This document shows positions 33,896 through 47,604 of a stretch of DNA of 64,000 nucleotides, one piece after another; positions within the stretch are counted from its first letter, which is position 1, and each line of letters begins with the position of its first letter. The notes beneath the pieces were generated by a model. That model made no database searches. It was not told where the DNA came from and worked only from the letters and a program-made list of their open reading frames with translations. Origin of the DNA: Entophlyctis helioformis (lineage: Eukaryota > Chytridiomycota > Chytridiomycetes > Chytridiales > Chytriomycetaceae); NCBI GenBank assembly GCA_025526915.1, contig JAHLKH010000027.1, positions 1 to 64,000 of the forward strand, read 5' to 3'. The position numbers and the translations under genes are program-made.

Positions 33896-35411
33896 CTAGA
33901 GCTTGGCGGTCATGTTGATCGACCGTCCATCGGACATGCGCATGACCTGCACTCGTGCCATGTCCACATTCCAACAGTCAGTTCCGTCAGCCACGGCGGC
34001 ATCCGGTCCAGTATCAGAACAGGCAAACGTACCTCGCCAAGGAGCGACTCGAGAATGCCGTCGGCGTCTGCTGCACCCGACGTCTGGATCTGGCTGTACA
34101 CGCCCTTGAGAATCTCCTGCTCGCGCTCGGTCAGCGGCCGCTTGGTGGTGGCCATCCGGCGGTTCGCGAGTGCACGCATGCGGCTGTCGGCAAGTCGCGC
34201 CATCTTGGCCTGCCTGTTGGCCTGTGCCTGGGCAGCACTCGTCTCGCTCGTCTCGCTCGTCGAGGCAGCAGAAGCAGCAGCAGCAGCAGCACGCTCCCAC
34301 TGCAGGCGGCGCGTCTCGACCACCAGGCGGTCCATAATGGCGTCGCCGTGGATACCGCCCGACGGCGTAATGTGCTGCGTAATGTCGCTCATGAGCGTTG
34401 CGGCGTCGGACGTGACGGCGTCGGCTGCCAGGCTGGGTGCCAGATCCGTTTTGATCTGGCGCCAGATGGCGTTGGTGAGCGGATCGGCGCCGGCTTGCAT
34501 GTGCACGGCAGACGAGCGCGACGCGGCGTCTCTGGATGCTGGCTCGGACGCCATGACGCTCTCGAGCAGCTGCTCGGCATTGAGCAGGGCCTGTGGCGAC
34601 AGTTTGGGCGTGGCGACGGGAGCATACACGTGCGCGTTCTTTGCGTTGCTGATGCTTGCCTGTGCCTTGGTTGTGGTGTTGCTCTGCAAGTGCCAGTCAG
34701 TCAGCTTGTTATCAAGCCAGCCAGCCGGCCATCATGCCAGGCAGCCATGGAACAATCGCGACTGATCGCGTGCATGATCACGGCCAGATAAGCACAAGCA
34801 AGGGAACAGGCGACAACGCACCTGGGCAGACTCGAGCATGAGCTCGAGCTCGTGGCGCTCGGTGGCCGACAGCCCGCGCTCGTGCGCAGCGTCCGCGTAG
34901 CACTCCAGGACCGTGGGCACAGCCGCGCTGTCGGTGTCGCCGGCCGCCTGTGCATGTGTCGTGTGACCCGAACGGGCTGGTCAGCTGCATGCCATCGCAG
35001 CACCATCGCAGCGCCATCGCAACGCATTGCAGGACACTCGCAGGGCATGGGTACGGCATGGGTACGACGCACCTCGAGCGTCTCGTACGAGTGCTCGCGG
35101 GCATCGAGCGCAAGGCCCGACGAGCCGCCCGAGACCTCCTCCTGCTCGGCAACGGCCGCCTGTGCCGCCTGTGCCACCTGTGCCGCAAGGCCATCCACGG
35201 CCGCACGCTGTGTGCTCGGCGTGCGGGTGGTGGCCGCTGCCGACGGCGCGCGCTTGGCCGGCACTGCGGCTGGCACGGAGGGCGTCTGCGCTACGATCTC
35301 GTCCAGGCTCTGGTCGGCGACGGGAGCGTTGAGCCACGGGTTGGTGGCGTGGTCCATCTCGACCTCCATCAGGAGCTGCTCGATGCGGTCCGACTGGTCT
35401 GGCTGTGGCAT
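33896..35411 (-). CDS. Hypothetical Ala-rich helical protein
   Basis: Not recognised. The ATG at 35409-35411 opens MPQPDQSDRIEQLLMEVEMD, followed by an Ala/Gln-rich segment (AAQVAQAAQAAVAEQEE). A second exon has a short helix (GLSATERHELELMLESAQ). A long exon runs LSPQALLNAEQLLESVMASE ... LTNAIWRQIKTDLAP ... AIMDRLVVETRRLQWERAAA ... RRMATTKRPLTEREQEILKG ... DADGILESLLGE, and a last exon encodes ARVQVMRMSDGRSINMTAKL then TAG at 33896-33898. It appears mostly alpha-helical with no membrane segment. Three introns. The 418-bp space upstream is shared with the divergent ARL1 gene. Confidence 0.75.
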
Positions 35412-36375
<964 letters not shown>

Positions 36376-36697
36376 TGGTGCTGTGGTCGGCCCCTCCTCA
36401 TCTCGTGTGGTCGGATCCGTATGGCGTGTCCTGTCCTGGCCCGACGGCTGCATGTCGCGCTGGACAGGAATGGCCCTCTCCACCAACAATGCATATCTCC
36501 CATGCCCTTGTTTTACAGTTTCAGACGTAGAAATGCCGGCCATCAGACAGATCCGTGCTTGGCTTGAGGGGACCAGTGGCCAGATCCCATGCGAGCCTTG
36601 CCACGCATGTGCCACAGCCAGACGGGCCGGCCTGCACGCCGCGTCCGTGCTTGTCCGAACGACCGCCAACAACGACGACAACGACCACAACGACGAG
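36376..36697. other. Intergenic space after ARL1
   Basis: About 320 bp between the ARL1 stop and the chosen ATG of the next gene. The reading frame of the next gene is open through it, so a longer N-terminus starting at an in-frame ATG near 36533 cannot be excluded. Confidence 0.5.
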
Positions 36698-39539
36698 ATG
36701 GACTCGAGCAGCCCCAGCAACGGCAGCCCCAACAGCAGCGACGAGGACGACGGCTCGTTCCGCAACTACGCGCTGTCCATGGCCATCCCGCTGTCCATGA
36801 CCGCCTCGGCCTCGTCCAGCCGCTCCAACCGCTCGGCCATGTCGACGCTGTCCATGTCGCTGCCCGTGGCCCTCACGCAGCCGCCGCTCGCCTTGCACAA
36901 GCTGCCGGCCGCCGGCCACCTCGACGACAGCTCGCCCGACCTGCACTATCATAGCCAGCATCCTCATAGCCACAGCCAGCAGAGCCAGCAGAGCCAGCAT
37001 GCACTGCCCGCTCGGCCAGCCCTGTCACGCAGCAACCTGACGCTCGGCCTCCAACAGCAACAGCAGCAACAAGGAATGTACGTCGGCAGCGGCAGCCAGC
37101 GTGAACGGCCACCGTTACCCCCAACATCGCTGCACATCAGCATGTCCATGGCATCCGCACCGACGTCGGTGTCGTCATCGCCGACAGCACCAGCAGCAGC
37201 AGCCACAACAACGTCAACAACGACAGCGACAAGCATGATGATGGTGGCTGCAGACGCGTCGTTGCCGTCCGCGACATCGGCGGTCATGATGGACGTGTAC
37301 GACGGGGATGTGGGCGGGACGGGCGTGGGGAGCGGGCGGGCGAGCCATTGCGCGGAAGAGACAGAGAGCCCCATGAGCATGACGCTGGCGGACGAGATGC
37401 CCGTGTTGCCGCGGTTGCAGCCGCCGCACCGACGGGCGTCGTCGTTTCATCCACCGGCGGTGCATTCGAGTGTTGCGATGGCCAGCACGCCGACAAAGCA
37501 CGGGAGTAGTGCGGGTGCGGGTGGGAATGCAGGTGGGAGTGGGAGCGGCATGTCCATCAATACGTCCATGGGCGTGCTGATGGGCAGCTCGGTCCCCAAT
37601 GGACGCGGCTTTGGCGGCGGGCGGTCGGGACTGCTGTCGGCAGGCGGGCATGCCGGCAGCGCGCGTCGCATGAGTCTCGACTCGTCGTCGTTCATGGTCT
37701 CTGGGTCTGGACATCCGCGCACGGTAAGCGGCACCAGAGGGCGGCTGGCATGATGATATCTGTGGCTGTGGCTGCTGGTGTGGCTGCTGGGGTGTGAATG
37801 CATCAGCGCAAGGCTGACCGACTGCGCGACAGCCGGGACCCAAAGGCGTGCTTCGCGTCTTGGACGAGCTCAAGATGGAGCACCGGCCGTTTGATGTCGA
37901 GGTCGAGCATGAGCGCGCAACCAATAGCGAGGTTCTGCGGATGCGAGCGCATGTGCCGCAGCTGCGACTCGACGTGAGCGAGCCGTCGGTCATGTCTGCG
38001 ACGCCGCCCGACATGTCGACCTCGCCCACGCAATCCATGGACCCGGTACGTGTCCGCTGGCATTGGATGGCTGCGTGACGACCGGCCTTCTGAGTCTGTG
38101 CTTCCAGGCAGATGCTGTGGCCTACACGCCACGAACGCCGATCCCGGCGGCGCAACTCAAGGACCCCATGACATACTACTCGCAGTCGTCCAAACTCAAT
38201 CCAGAGAACAGCGTACGTCTCATTGGATCGTGTTTTTGCCGTCTGTGGAGTGGCTGGCATGGTGCGTAGGGAAGCAATGGGCTGTCCATGCCCCACTAAC
38301 GACCCTCTGAGCAGTTTCTCGCACGACGCGATGTGTCGCCATCGCCGTCCTCGCCCGTGCTTCTCGCCAGCAAGAGCAAACGAAAACGCGAGTCTTTCCA
38401 ACACACACAACCGCTCTGCATGTTCTTTCTTGTATGCACTAACACGCACACATACGCACATTGCCATCGCTGGTGCAGTGTCTAGTACGGATTTTGTGGC
38501 AGAGCGGCTCGAGGGCCAGCGGTCGATCAAGCGGCCGTATCACCGGCTCGGCCCGTCGTCGCCGCGGCATTATCCGTACAGCCACGGGTCGCCGGCACCG
38601 TCGGGATCGCCGGCACATACGCCCAAAAGCAGCGGTACGCCGAGTTATGGCAACAGCGCGACGGGGACGCCGACACATGGCATGTCGTACATGGCGGGGA
38701 CGCGGCCCCTGATCTCCAGCCCGTCGTTTGGGCCTACGATGGGCGGCGGTGGCAGTAGTAGTGGCAATGGCAATAGTGGTGGTAGTGGGGCGTCGACATC
38801 GCCGCCGGTTTCTGCTGGCGGAAGTGGGAGTGGTGGAGGAGCGGGAGGTGCGGGAGGTGCCGGAGCGACAGCCGGCGTGTCGGGGCTGTTTGCGTCCATG
38901 ATCCATGGGCAGTATGGCCAGCCGCGTCAGCGGTCCATGAGCGGGTCCAGCATGTCCAGCATGTCGTCGGCCAGCGACGCGCGCAGCCGGTACCCGCAAC
39001 AGGCACACGCGCAGCCACACCATCACAGTCACAGTCACGGTCAACAGCAGCCGGCAGGCAGTGGGAGCGTTGTGCTTGAACGCAGCATGTCCAATGTCAT
39101 GTTGCCGCCGCCAGCCAACGGCACTCCGGGGCCAGGCGGACTGCAAATGGGCGGCACGTTTGCGATGCAGGACGGATACGCGACGCAGTCGATGGGGTCG
39201 CAAGAGGCGGCACCGTACACGATGGTGCATATGCACTCTCCGGGATACATTGGGGGCGGGATGTCGGCGCCGGGCAGCCCGCGGCCGATAGCGCAGATGC
39301 TCAACCTCACGGGGGCCGGCACGGACTTTTCGCGCATGTCGCTGAGCGGCGACCAGACGCAGGGACACGACGCCATGGATGCGAGACCAGATAAACGCGG
39401 TCACGGCGGCCATGGCGGCCATGGTGGCCATGGCGGGCGGCACCGCGACCGGTCGGGCAGCAGCATGGGGAGCAGCAGCAGTAGCAGCGCAGGCAGCAGT
39501 GCAGGCAGCGGCAGCGGGGCCAGATCGGCAAGGAAATGA
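36698..39539 (+). CDS. Low-complexity Ser/Gly/His-rich protein of unknown function
   Basis: Not recognised. The ATG at 36698 (MDSSSPSNGSPNSSDEDDGS) was chosen over upstream in-frame ATGs because an acidic-Ser start suits the rest. A first exon of about 340 codons carries a Q tract and Thr/Ala/Ser runs and ends near VSGSGHPRT. Then come short exons (PGPKGVLRVLDELKMEHRPF, ...; VAYTPRTPIPAAQLKDPMTY), an exon with SPVLLASKSKRKRE (nuclear-localisation-like), and a last long exon from VSSTDFVAERLEGQRSIKRP with poly-Gly/Ser, HHHSHSHG and GHGGHGGHGG repeats. The short conserved-looking pieces between introns may be the functional part. Many TP/SP sites suggest a phosphorylated regulatory protein; this is inference. 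Confidence 0.65.
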
Positions 39540-39778
39540 ATGGCAGAGGCTTGCACAAGTGCTGGTGGAGATTCATTTGGGTTGTGAGAGCGGGGCGGGC
39601 AAGACGAGCGAGACGAGACTGGGGATGCGAGGACTGGCATGGCATGCAGAGGTGTCAGCCGGCAGAGCAGCGGTGGAGAGGCGAGAGGCAGGAGCAGCCG
39701 CTGGTGCACATCTCACCGTGAACAGCCGAGCAACGGGCGGCAGGCCACGGCACGCGGCTCGTGTCGCAGGACAGCCGC

Positions 39779-40618
39779 TTAGTGGAACTCCTTGGTGGGG
39801 TGGTCTGTGCGGCAGGGCAGGCGTGTGAGTGTGTGCGAGTGTGCGAGTGTAGACGAGTATAGGCGGGTGTGTGTGTGAAGGGCAGACGGGGCAGGTGCGA
39901 CAGACGGGACAGACGGCACGCACGGCAACGAGGAGCGACTTACAGTGCTGCAGGACGTGCAGGCGGCCAGTGGATACGGAGCAGGCCGAAAGAAAGGCAG
40001 CAGTGGATGGAATAAGGCGGTGAGCAGACGGTTCGACGAGGCAGGTCTGTCCGAGTGACTGTGACTGTGTGTGTGTCTATGTGCCCTTTGGCATAGCAAG
40101 CCAGCCAGGCAGGCAGCTAAGCAGGCAGCTAAGCAGCCGCCCATTAACGGCCAAGGCCAAGCGACCACGACCACGACGACGACCACAACTACGACGACAG
40201 CGACTACGACGACTAGCAAGACAGCAACTACGACTACGACAGACTCACACCGCCCTTAAAGTACGACAGGTAGTAGCCGATGGGGATCATGATGCCGATA
40301 AAGTGCAGCACGGGGTAGAGGGTGTCGCCCTCAATGTACTTTTCGTGGTAGCGGCCCCAGGCGGACGTCGGCTTGACGGGCACGGCCTGGCCCTTGGGGA
40401 TCACCTTGTAGAACGAGCGCATCTTGGCAAAGACCTCGGGGTGCGCCGTCGGGTACACCGACTGCAGGCGGCCGAGCTCCTTGAGCGACGCCACGTTGGG
40501 CGGGATCAGCGACGTCTTGGTGCGCACGGCCGAGCGGCGGGCGGCGGGCCCGGCGGCAGCGGCAGCAGACGCAGCGCGCAGTGGTCGACGCAGCACGGCG
40601 CAGCACGGCGAACATCAT
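39779..40618 (-). CDS. ATP17: Mitochondrial ATP synthase subunit f, start disrupted by a 10-bp duplication
   Basis: Small membrane subunit of the F1Fo-ATP synthase. The open frame from ~40600 reads RTKTSLIPPNVASLKELGRL, then FYKVIPKGQAVPVKPTSAWG, then HFIGIMIPIGYYLSYFKGG, matching the family (presequence, SLIPPKV, FYK-LP-GPAP, one membrane span). The exon ends at GGT|GTGAGT. The C-terminus KEFH then TAA (39779-39781) is reached through a candidate 4-nt exon (39944-39947). The only suitable ATG (40616-40618, MMFAVLRR) is out of frame because CAGCACGGCG is duplicated at 40591-40610. With a single copy the frame would be continuous. It is therefore either a real 5' lesion, a non-ATG start, or an assembly error. 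Confidence 0.8.
40591..40610. repeat. Perfect 10-bp tandem duplication
   Basis: CAGCACGGCG occurs twice in direct succession, within the first codons of the ATP synthase subunit f gene, where it shifts the reading frame. Confidence 0.95.
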
Positions 40619-40760
40619 CGTTTGTTGGTTGTTGTTGGGGTTGGGTCGTTGGGTTGTGGTTTTGTGGTTTTCAAACTCTGAAGTTGGCGGACAGTCACTG
40701 CGACAGACACTGCGACACAGCCAGACTCAGCCAGACACTCCAACAGACAGACAGACAGAC

Positions 40761-43700
40761 ATGAGCAAGCGGGACGAAGACAGCTACGGTGCGTGCCTGC
40801 GAGTCGCGTGTTTGTCTGCGTGTGTGCGTGTCGTTGCGTCTACTTGCGAGTCTGCTATTAGTCCACTACTAGTCTGCCACCTGTCCACGAGCCGGCCAGC
40901 CAGCCAGCCAGCCGGCCTGTCGCCGTGATTGTGGCGGCGAAGCCGTTGCTGCCACGCCCCGCACGGCACACTCGGCACACTTGGCACTCTGCACAACAGC
41001 CACTCTACACTACCAACCTACAACCAACATACCAACATGCCAGCACTCGACTAACGCAACATACCAACACACACGCACGCACACAGACGACGGCACGCTG
41101 TTTGGCCGCCTCGACAAGGCCACCGTGCTCCAGGAGGCGCGCGCCTTCAACGAGTCGCCCATCAACCCGCGCCGCTGCCGCATCATCCTCACCAAGATCG
41201 TCTACCTCCTGCACCAGGCCCAGACCTACCAGACCTCAGAGGCCACAGAGACCTTCTTCTCCATCTCGAAGCTGTTCCAGAACTCGGATGTGCGTTGCTC
41301 CTATCGTATCTTGCTAGTACCACACCACGCCTTACCACGCCGTGCCTCTCTTGCTCACACGCATTCCTTCTCGCAGGTGTCCATGCGCCAGATGCTCTAC
41401 CTTGCCATCAAGGAGCTCTCGGGCCTCTCTGAAAACGTCTTTGTGCTCATGGCCTCGGTCACAAAGGACATGAACGCCCGTGCTGAGCTCATCTACAGAC
41501 CCAACGCCATCCGTGCCCTCTGCAAGATCACCGACGTGCGTCTTGCCCTGCTTGCTCGCTCGCTTGCTTATCTGGCATTCACACTCACTCACTCACCCAC
41601 AACATGCTACCTCGGCTTTCTCCTTCCCACCCTCTCGCCCAACAGGCGTCCATGATCCCCAGCATCGAGCGCTTCATCAAGCAGTCCATCGTCGACAAAA
41701 ACTCGGCCGTCTCGTCTGCTGCCATCGTGTCGTCCATCCACCTCTTCCAGCTCAACCGCGAAGTCGTCAAGCGCTGGGCAAACGAGGCTCAGGAGGCCAT
41801 CAACAGCAAGGGCGTCATTGCCCAGTACCACGCCCTCGGCCTGCTCTACCTGATGCGCCAGCACGATCGCATGGCCGTCATCAAGCTGGTGCAAAACTAT
41901 GCCCGTGGCTCCCTGCGCTCGCCGCACGCCATTGTCATGCTCATCCGCTATGCCTACAAGATCATGGAGGAAGAGGACCCCGCCACGTGAGTCAGTTGAT
42001 GGATACGTCGTGTCCTGCCCTTGGTGTCCTTGGTGTCCTTGGTGTCCCGTCTGCTTCGACACACACTGACGCTGCTCGACAATCCCTTGCCTGGCAGTGG
42101 ACGCGCTCTGTACGAGCACCTCGAGAGCTGGCTGCGCCACAAGAACGACATGGTCGTGTACGAAGCCGCGCGTGCCATCTGCAGTCTGCGCAACGTGACC
42201 CCAAAGGAGCTGTTCCCCGCCGTGTCGGCCCTCCAGCTCATGCTCGTCAACCACAAGCCCACGCTGCGCTTCGCCGCCATCCGCACCCTCAACAAGCTCG
42301 CCATGGCCCACCCGACCGCTGTGTTCCCCTGCAACCTCGACATGGAGAACCTCATCACCGACTCGAACCGCTCCATCGCCACGTTTGCCATCACCACGCT
42401 CCTCAAGACCGGCAACGAGGCGTCCGTCGACCGCCTCATGAAGCAAATCTCTGGCTTCATGACCGAGATCTCGGACGAGTTCAAGATCATTGTCGTCGAC
42501 GCCGTGCGGTCCCTGTGCCTCAAGTTCCCTTCCAAGCAGATGCTCATGCTCAACTTTTTGTCCAGCGCGCTGCGTGACGACGGCGGCTACGAGTTCAAGC
42601 GCGCCATTGTCGAGGCCATCTTTGACATTATCCACTCGGTGCCCGAGTCCAAAGAGTTTGCGCTGTCGCATCTGTGCGAGTTTATCGAGGACTGCGAGTT
42701 CACCAAGCTGGCCGTGCGCATCCTGCACGTGCTCGGCACAGAAGGTCCGCGCACCAGCTCGCCGTCAAAGTACATCCGCTACATTTACAACCGCGTCATT
42801 CTGGAAAACTCGGTCGTGCGTGCTGCGGCCGTTTCGGCCCTCGCCCAGTTTGCCGTCAGCCTCGACGATGTGCGCGACCGCATCAAGGTCCTGCTCGAGC
42901 GGTGAGTGTCTGTGTCTGTCTTGCAGTTTGCCTGTGTGCGCGTGGCACTGATGCGCTGCTTGCTGTTTGTCCTCGCAGGTGCACGGACGACACGGACGAC
43001 GAGGTGCGCGACCGTGCTGCCCTCTACCTGAGCATCATCCGCAACAAGGAGCTGTCTGCCAAATACGTCGCCAACGGTGAGTCTCTCTCCCTCTCTCACT
43101 TTGAAGTCATGCATAGTCACAAGACTAACCGACCGACCGACTGACCGACTGATCCGTGTGTCGACAGACTCGACGTACGCCCTAGCCACGCTCGAGACCA
43201 AGCTGGACCATTACCTCAAGAACCCGGCCTCGTTTGCACAGCCGTTTGACATCCAGAGCGTGCCGCAGATCAGCGCCGATCAGGAGATCACCGACCGACA
43301 GCGCGCCAAGGCTGCCGCTCAGGAGCACTCTGGCACTGGCGTGACTGCCGCGTCTGCCCCCAGCGCACACGCTGCTGGCGCGAGTGCCGGCACTTCGGTC
43401 GCTGCGGCCGCTGCGGCTGCGTCGCCCTTTGACGCGCAGTCCATCTACGCCAAGGCCATGGAGCGCGTGCCGCAGCTGGCTGCCCTCGGCCCGCTGTTCA
43501 AGTCGTCGGCCTCGGTCGAGCTGAACGAGGCCGAGAGCGAGTACCTTGTCGTTTGCATCAAGCACGTGTTCCCTCAGCACTTTGTCTTCCAGGTCCGTCC
43601 ACCTCTCACCTTGTCTGCATGTGTGTCGGTGGTGTCTGACGCGTGTTTGTGGCCCGCCGACAGTTTGAGTGCAAGAACACCCTGCAGGACTCGCTGCTTG

Positions 43701-44408
43701 AGAATGTGTCCATGATCATGGCGCTGCAGGCGTCCGACGACCCCGAAGTCGCCGGTCTGTCGCCCGAGTTTATCGTGCCTGCCGAGAAGCTTGCCTTTGA
43801 CGTTCCGGCGTCCATCTACGTTGCATTCAGACGCAACAACGGCGTCACGCCTGTCGGTGCGTTCATGCTGATCTATTTGACTGTCTAGCTCTCAATCTGT
43901 CGGTCTGTGCGTGCTGACATGAGCCCATGAATGGCCCCGTCCAGCAACGTTTGCCAACAAGCTCAAGTTTATTGTCAAGGACTGCGACCCCAACACGGGC
44001 GAGCCTGACGAAGAGGGCTTCGAGGACGAGTACCCGCCGGACGATGTCGACATTGTCGTGGGCGACTACATCCTGCCGACGTACGTGCCCGACTTTGAGC
44101 GTGCCTGGGCCGAACTCGGCGACGCCCATCAGGTCGTCGAGACGTACGCGCTCACGGCCGTCTCGAGCATCAAGGCCGCGGTCGAGAACCTCGTGAGCCT
44201 GCTCGGCATGCAAGTCATTGGCGACGCGACTGTCAAGGACAAGGCCACGACGCACCACATGGCGTTGGCTGGCACGTATGTCGGCGGCGTGCCCGTCGCC
44301 GTGCGCGCGCGGATGGCGTACGAGCCGTCGTCGGGCGTGGCCCTCGAGATTGCTGTGCGCAGTCGGCACCCCGTCGTCAGCCAAAAGGTTGCCAACGCCA
44401 TCTGCTAA
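40761..44408 (+). CDS. SEC21: Coatomer subunit gamma
   Basis: Subunit of the COPI coat for Golgi-to-ER and intra-Golgi transport. A short first exon (MSKRDEDSY) is followed about 300 bp later by [20 protein letters not shown], then [16 protein letters not shown]. The adaptin-like alpha-solenoid continues over several exons ([80 protein letters not shown]). An Ala-rich linker (about 43300-43430) leads to the appendage domain ([20 protein letters not shown] and a C-terminus near [14 protein letters not shown]). The frame runs to TAA at 44406-44408. Around ten introns. The appendage motif for ARF-GAP binding is preserved in outline. Confidence 0.95.
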
Positions 44409-44582
44409 TCGGCTCGCTCTGCCGCTTCGTTCCTCCCCTTCCATCTCCCGCTTCCTCCGTCCCCTTCATCCGTGGTCATCCGTGTCCGTCTGGGCGGCGG
44501 TTTATTCTCAGCCCCACCTTTTTCTGTCTGTGCAATGAAGTTGCATCGCGAATCCCTCGCGTCGGGCGGCGGAGAGAGGTAT

Positions 44583-45549
44583 TTACAGGTCCATGGTCTC
44601 GAGGGCCTGCACAACGCGGTACAGCGGGAACCCGACACAGTTGTAGTAGCAGCCCTGGATCCGCTCGATAAAGAGTGCCGCCAGTGCCTGGTACCCGTAA
44701 CCGCCCGCCTTGTCCCTGAGCGCACGCCATTGCACTCGCGTGATCAGCAACACATCCACACATCCACATCCACACACAACAGAGGCGCGATGCTCACATG
44801 GGCTCGCCGCTCGCCACGTAAGCGTCAATCATCTCCTCCGTGAGCCGGCCAAACACCACGCGCGTCTCTTCCATGAGCGTGGTGACGGCAGGCTCGCCGT
44901 CCGTGGCCGCCCCACCAGCAGGCGCTGCGATCACGACGACGGCTGTCATGACCACATGCTCGCGGGCCGAAAGGCTGCGCAGTAACCGTTTGGCGTCTGC
45001 GGTGTCGACGGGTTTCTCGAGGATCTGGTTGCCGAGCACGACGATCGTGTCGCTGCCGACCACGAGCAGGTTGGCCGTGTCCGTCTGTCCGGCGTGTTAG
45101 TCGTGTATGCGTGTGTGAGTGTGTGTGAGCACGGCAGGCGTCGGTCAACGTCGAGATAGGCGACAACCTTGAGCCTGGTGTACACTTCGAGTGCCTTTTC
45201 ACGGGCATTGGTTTGCACATAGTCGGCCGGCGAGGCAAACGTCGACTATGTGTGCGCTGCGTGAGTGCTGTGTGTGTGTGCTGCAGAGAGTGTGATGGCC
45301 GTCGCTGTCACGCACCGTCACGCACCTTGTCCAGCGTCTCTGGAAACGTCGACGGGACGACGGCAAAGTCGATACCCTGGCCGTGCGTCGAGCGTTAGCT
45401 GGACACAGACAGCGAGAGACGGAGCGGCAGTCAGAGTGGCAGCGTACGAGGCGGGAGAGCAGGTCGCGCCGGCGTGGCGACGTGGATGCCAGCACGACGG
45501 CCCGACGACGGAGCCGGTCGGTGAGCGACCACGACAGACTCGTTGCCAT
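44583..45549 (-). CDS. Maf-like nucleoside triphosphate pyrophosphatase
   Basis: Hydrolyses non-canonical or dTTP/UTP nucleotides to monophosphates. The ATG is at 45547-45549. The N-terminal signature VVLASTSPRRRDLLSRL is followed after an intron by GIDFAVVPSTFPE, then DYVQTNAREKALEVY, then VVGSDTIVVLGNQILEKPVD (catalytic Asp). TRVVFGRLTEEMIDAYVASGEP and DKAGGYGYQALAALFIERI follow, the latter the conserved GAYGIQG-like region. The end is TAA at 44583-44585. About five introns. An Ala/Gly-rich insertion (IAAPAGGAATDGE) lies in the middle. The fungal members are usually stand-alone Maf, as here, rather than the ASMTL fusion of animals. Confidence 0.88.
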
Positions 45550-45653
45550 GGCGTGAAGGCGGCCGCAAAGGGATCTTGGCGAGTCGCGTTGAAAGCGTTG
45601 CGCGACAAGACCAACGAGCTTTCCGCGTTTCGCTTCAGGACGACAACGCAGCC

Positions 45654-47541
45654 ATGGCGGTGAGCAGCATGGCGGAGACGCCCGACTTTCAGAACCTCAA
45701 GCTCGACTCGATTATCGGCTTTGGCGGTCCGTCTTTGCTACTCGTCACACCAGCGCCAGTCGCTCGCACAGACTAACACACGCACACTCACTCACTCTCA
45801 CACTCACACGAACCACACGCATCCCTCGGACGCGGCACAGGCACCGTGCCGGGCGGGCTCATCAAGCACCCAAACGGCATCCACACCATCTACTCGCTGG
45901 GCTCGACGGTCGTCATCAACGACTCCAAGAAGAAGAACTCGCAAGAGTTTCTGCATGGCCACACCAACGTCATCAGCTGTATCGCCATCTCCAAGGACGG
46001 CAAGCGTATCGCGTCGGGGCAGGTCACGCACATGGGCTTCCAGGTACGTCTGTTTTGCGGCTGGTGCTGTTGCGTCGCTTGTCTGGCTCGCTTAGTCGTG
46101 CTGGCTGACTCTGCAATCAACGCGTTTGGCGGACGCGTCGCATGCCCACGCACACTGCTCCCCAACACACATCACACGCACCACGCGCACCACACACACC
46201 ACACGCAACAGGCAGACATCATCATCTGGGACTTTGAGCAGCGCAAGCTCCTCCGCCGTCTCACGCTGCACAAGGTCAAGGTGCAGGCACTCGCCTTTTC
46301 GCCATCAGGCACGTATCTGGCATCACTAGGCGGCGAGGACGACAACTGCGTGATCGTGTGGGACCTGCAAAAGTTTGCCGCCATCTGCGGGTCGCCCGCG
46401 TCGACCGACTCGTCGGGCGTGACGCTCGCGCTGTCGTACCTGAACAACAACGACAACATGTTTGCCACGGGCGGGTTTGCGACGCTGCGCGTGTGGGAGC
46501 TCAATGTCGCCCAGCGCAAGATCCGTGCGACGGATTGCCAGACGGGCCAGATCAAGCGCATCGTCAAGTGCATTGCCATTGATGCCGAGGATGAGTTGAT
46601 GTACTGCGGTACTACGACCGGCGATCTGCTGCAGGTCAATCTGCGCACCAAGCTGTTCAAGCTGAGCGGGCCGCCCAAGGACAAGGTGAGCTTGGCGTGT
46701 GGCGAGTGACCTGATGAGCGTGTCTAGCGCGCCGAGGGACTGACGCGGGCAGCGCCAAAGGATCTGTTCTCCAAGGGTATCTTGTCTGTGGCTCTGATGC
46801 CCACCAACGATGCCGTGATTGTGGGTTGCGGTGATGGCACGATCGCGACGCTCAAGCTGCCCAAGCTGACGATTGCAAAGTAAGTCGCCTGCGACCACGA
46901 CCACTCTATCCACACACAAGTACGTCATCTAACAGCAGTCTCCTGCCACGCCACGCCATGCCACGCTATCTCGCACCGGGAAAAGGTCAACCAAAGTCAG
47001 CGGAAGCGTCACATCCATCACATTCAACGGCGCGCACACGTTCTTTGCGGGCACGGCATACTCGAACATCTACACGGTCAACACGGAAGAGTTTGTGCCC
47101 GTGCTGCGGTCCACGTGCCACTACTCTCAGATCAACGATATCTGTTTCCCCATGTGCGTCTGGCCAGCACACTTGTTGCATCTGACGCGTTGTATGTCCG
47201 ACACACTTACACACGTATGTGAACCATGAATACAGGGAGTCGTCCGACGTGTTCGCGACGGCGTCAGACACGGACATCCGTATCTGGAACGCGCACACGT
47301 CGTCAGAGCTGCTGCGCATCTCGGTGCCCAACCTCGAGTGCAAGTGCATCACGTTTAAAAAGGACGGCACGTCGCTCATTTCGGGGTGGAACGACGGCAA
47401 GATCCGCGCGTTTGGCCCGCAGAGCGGCCGGCTCCAGTATGTGATTAACGATGCCCACAAGCGCGGTGTGACGGCGCTGGCTGTGACGGAGCCGTACAAC
47501 TCGCGCGGGGACTTCCGTATAGTGTCTGGTGGCGAAGGTTC

Positions 47542-47604
<63 letters not shown>

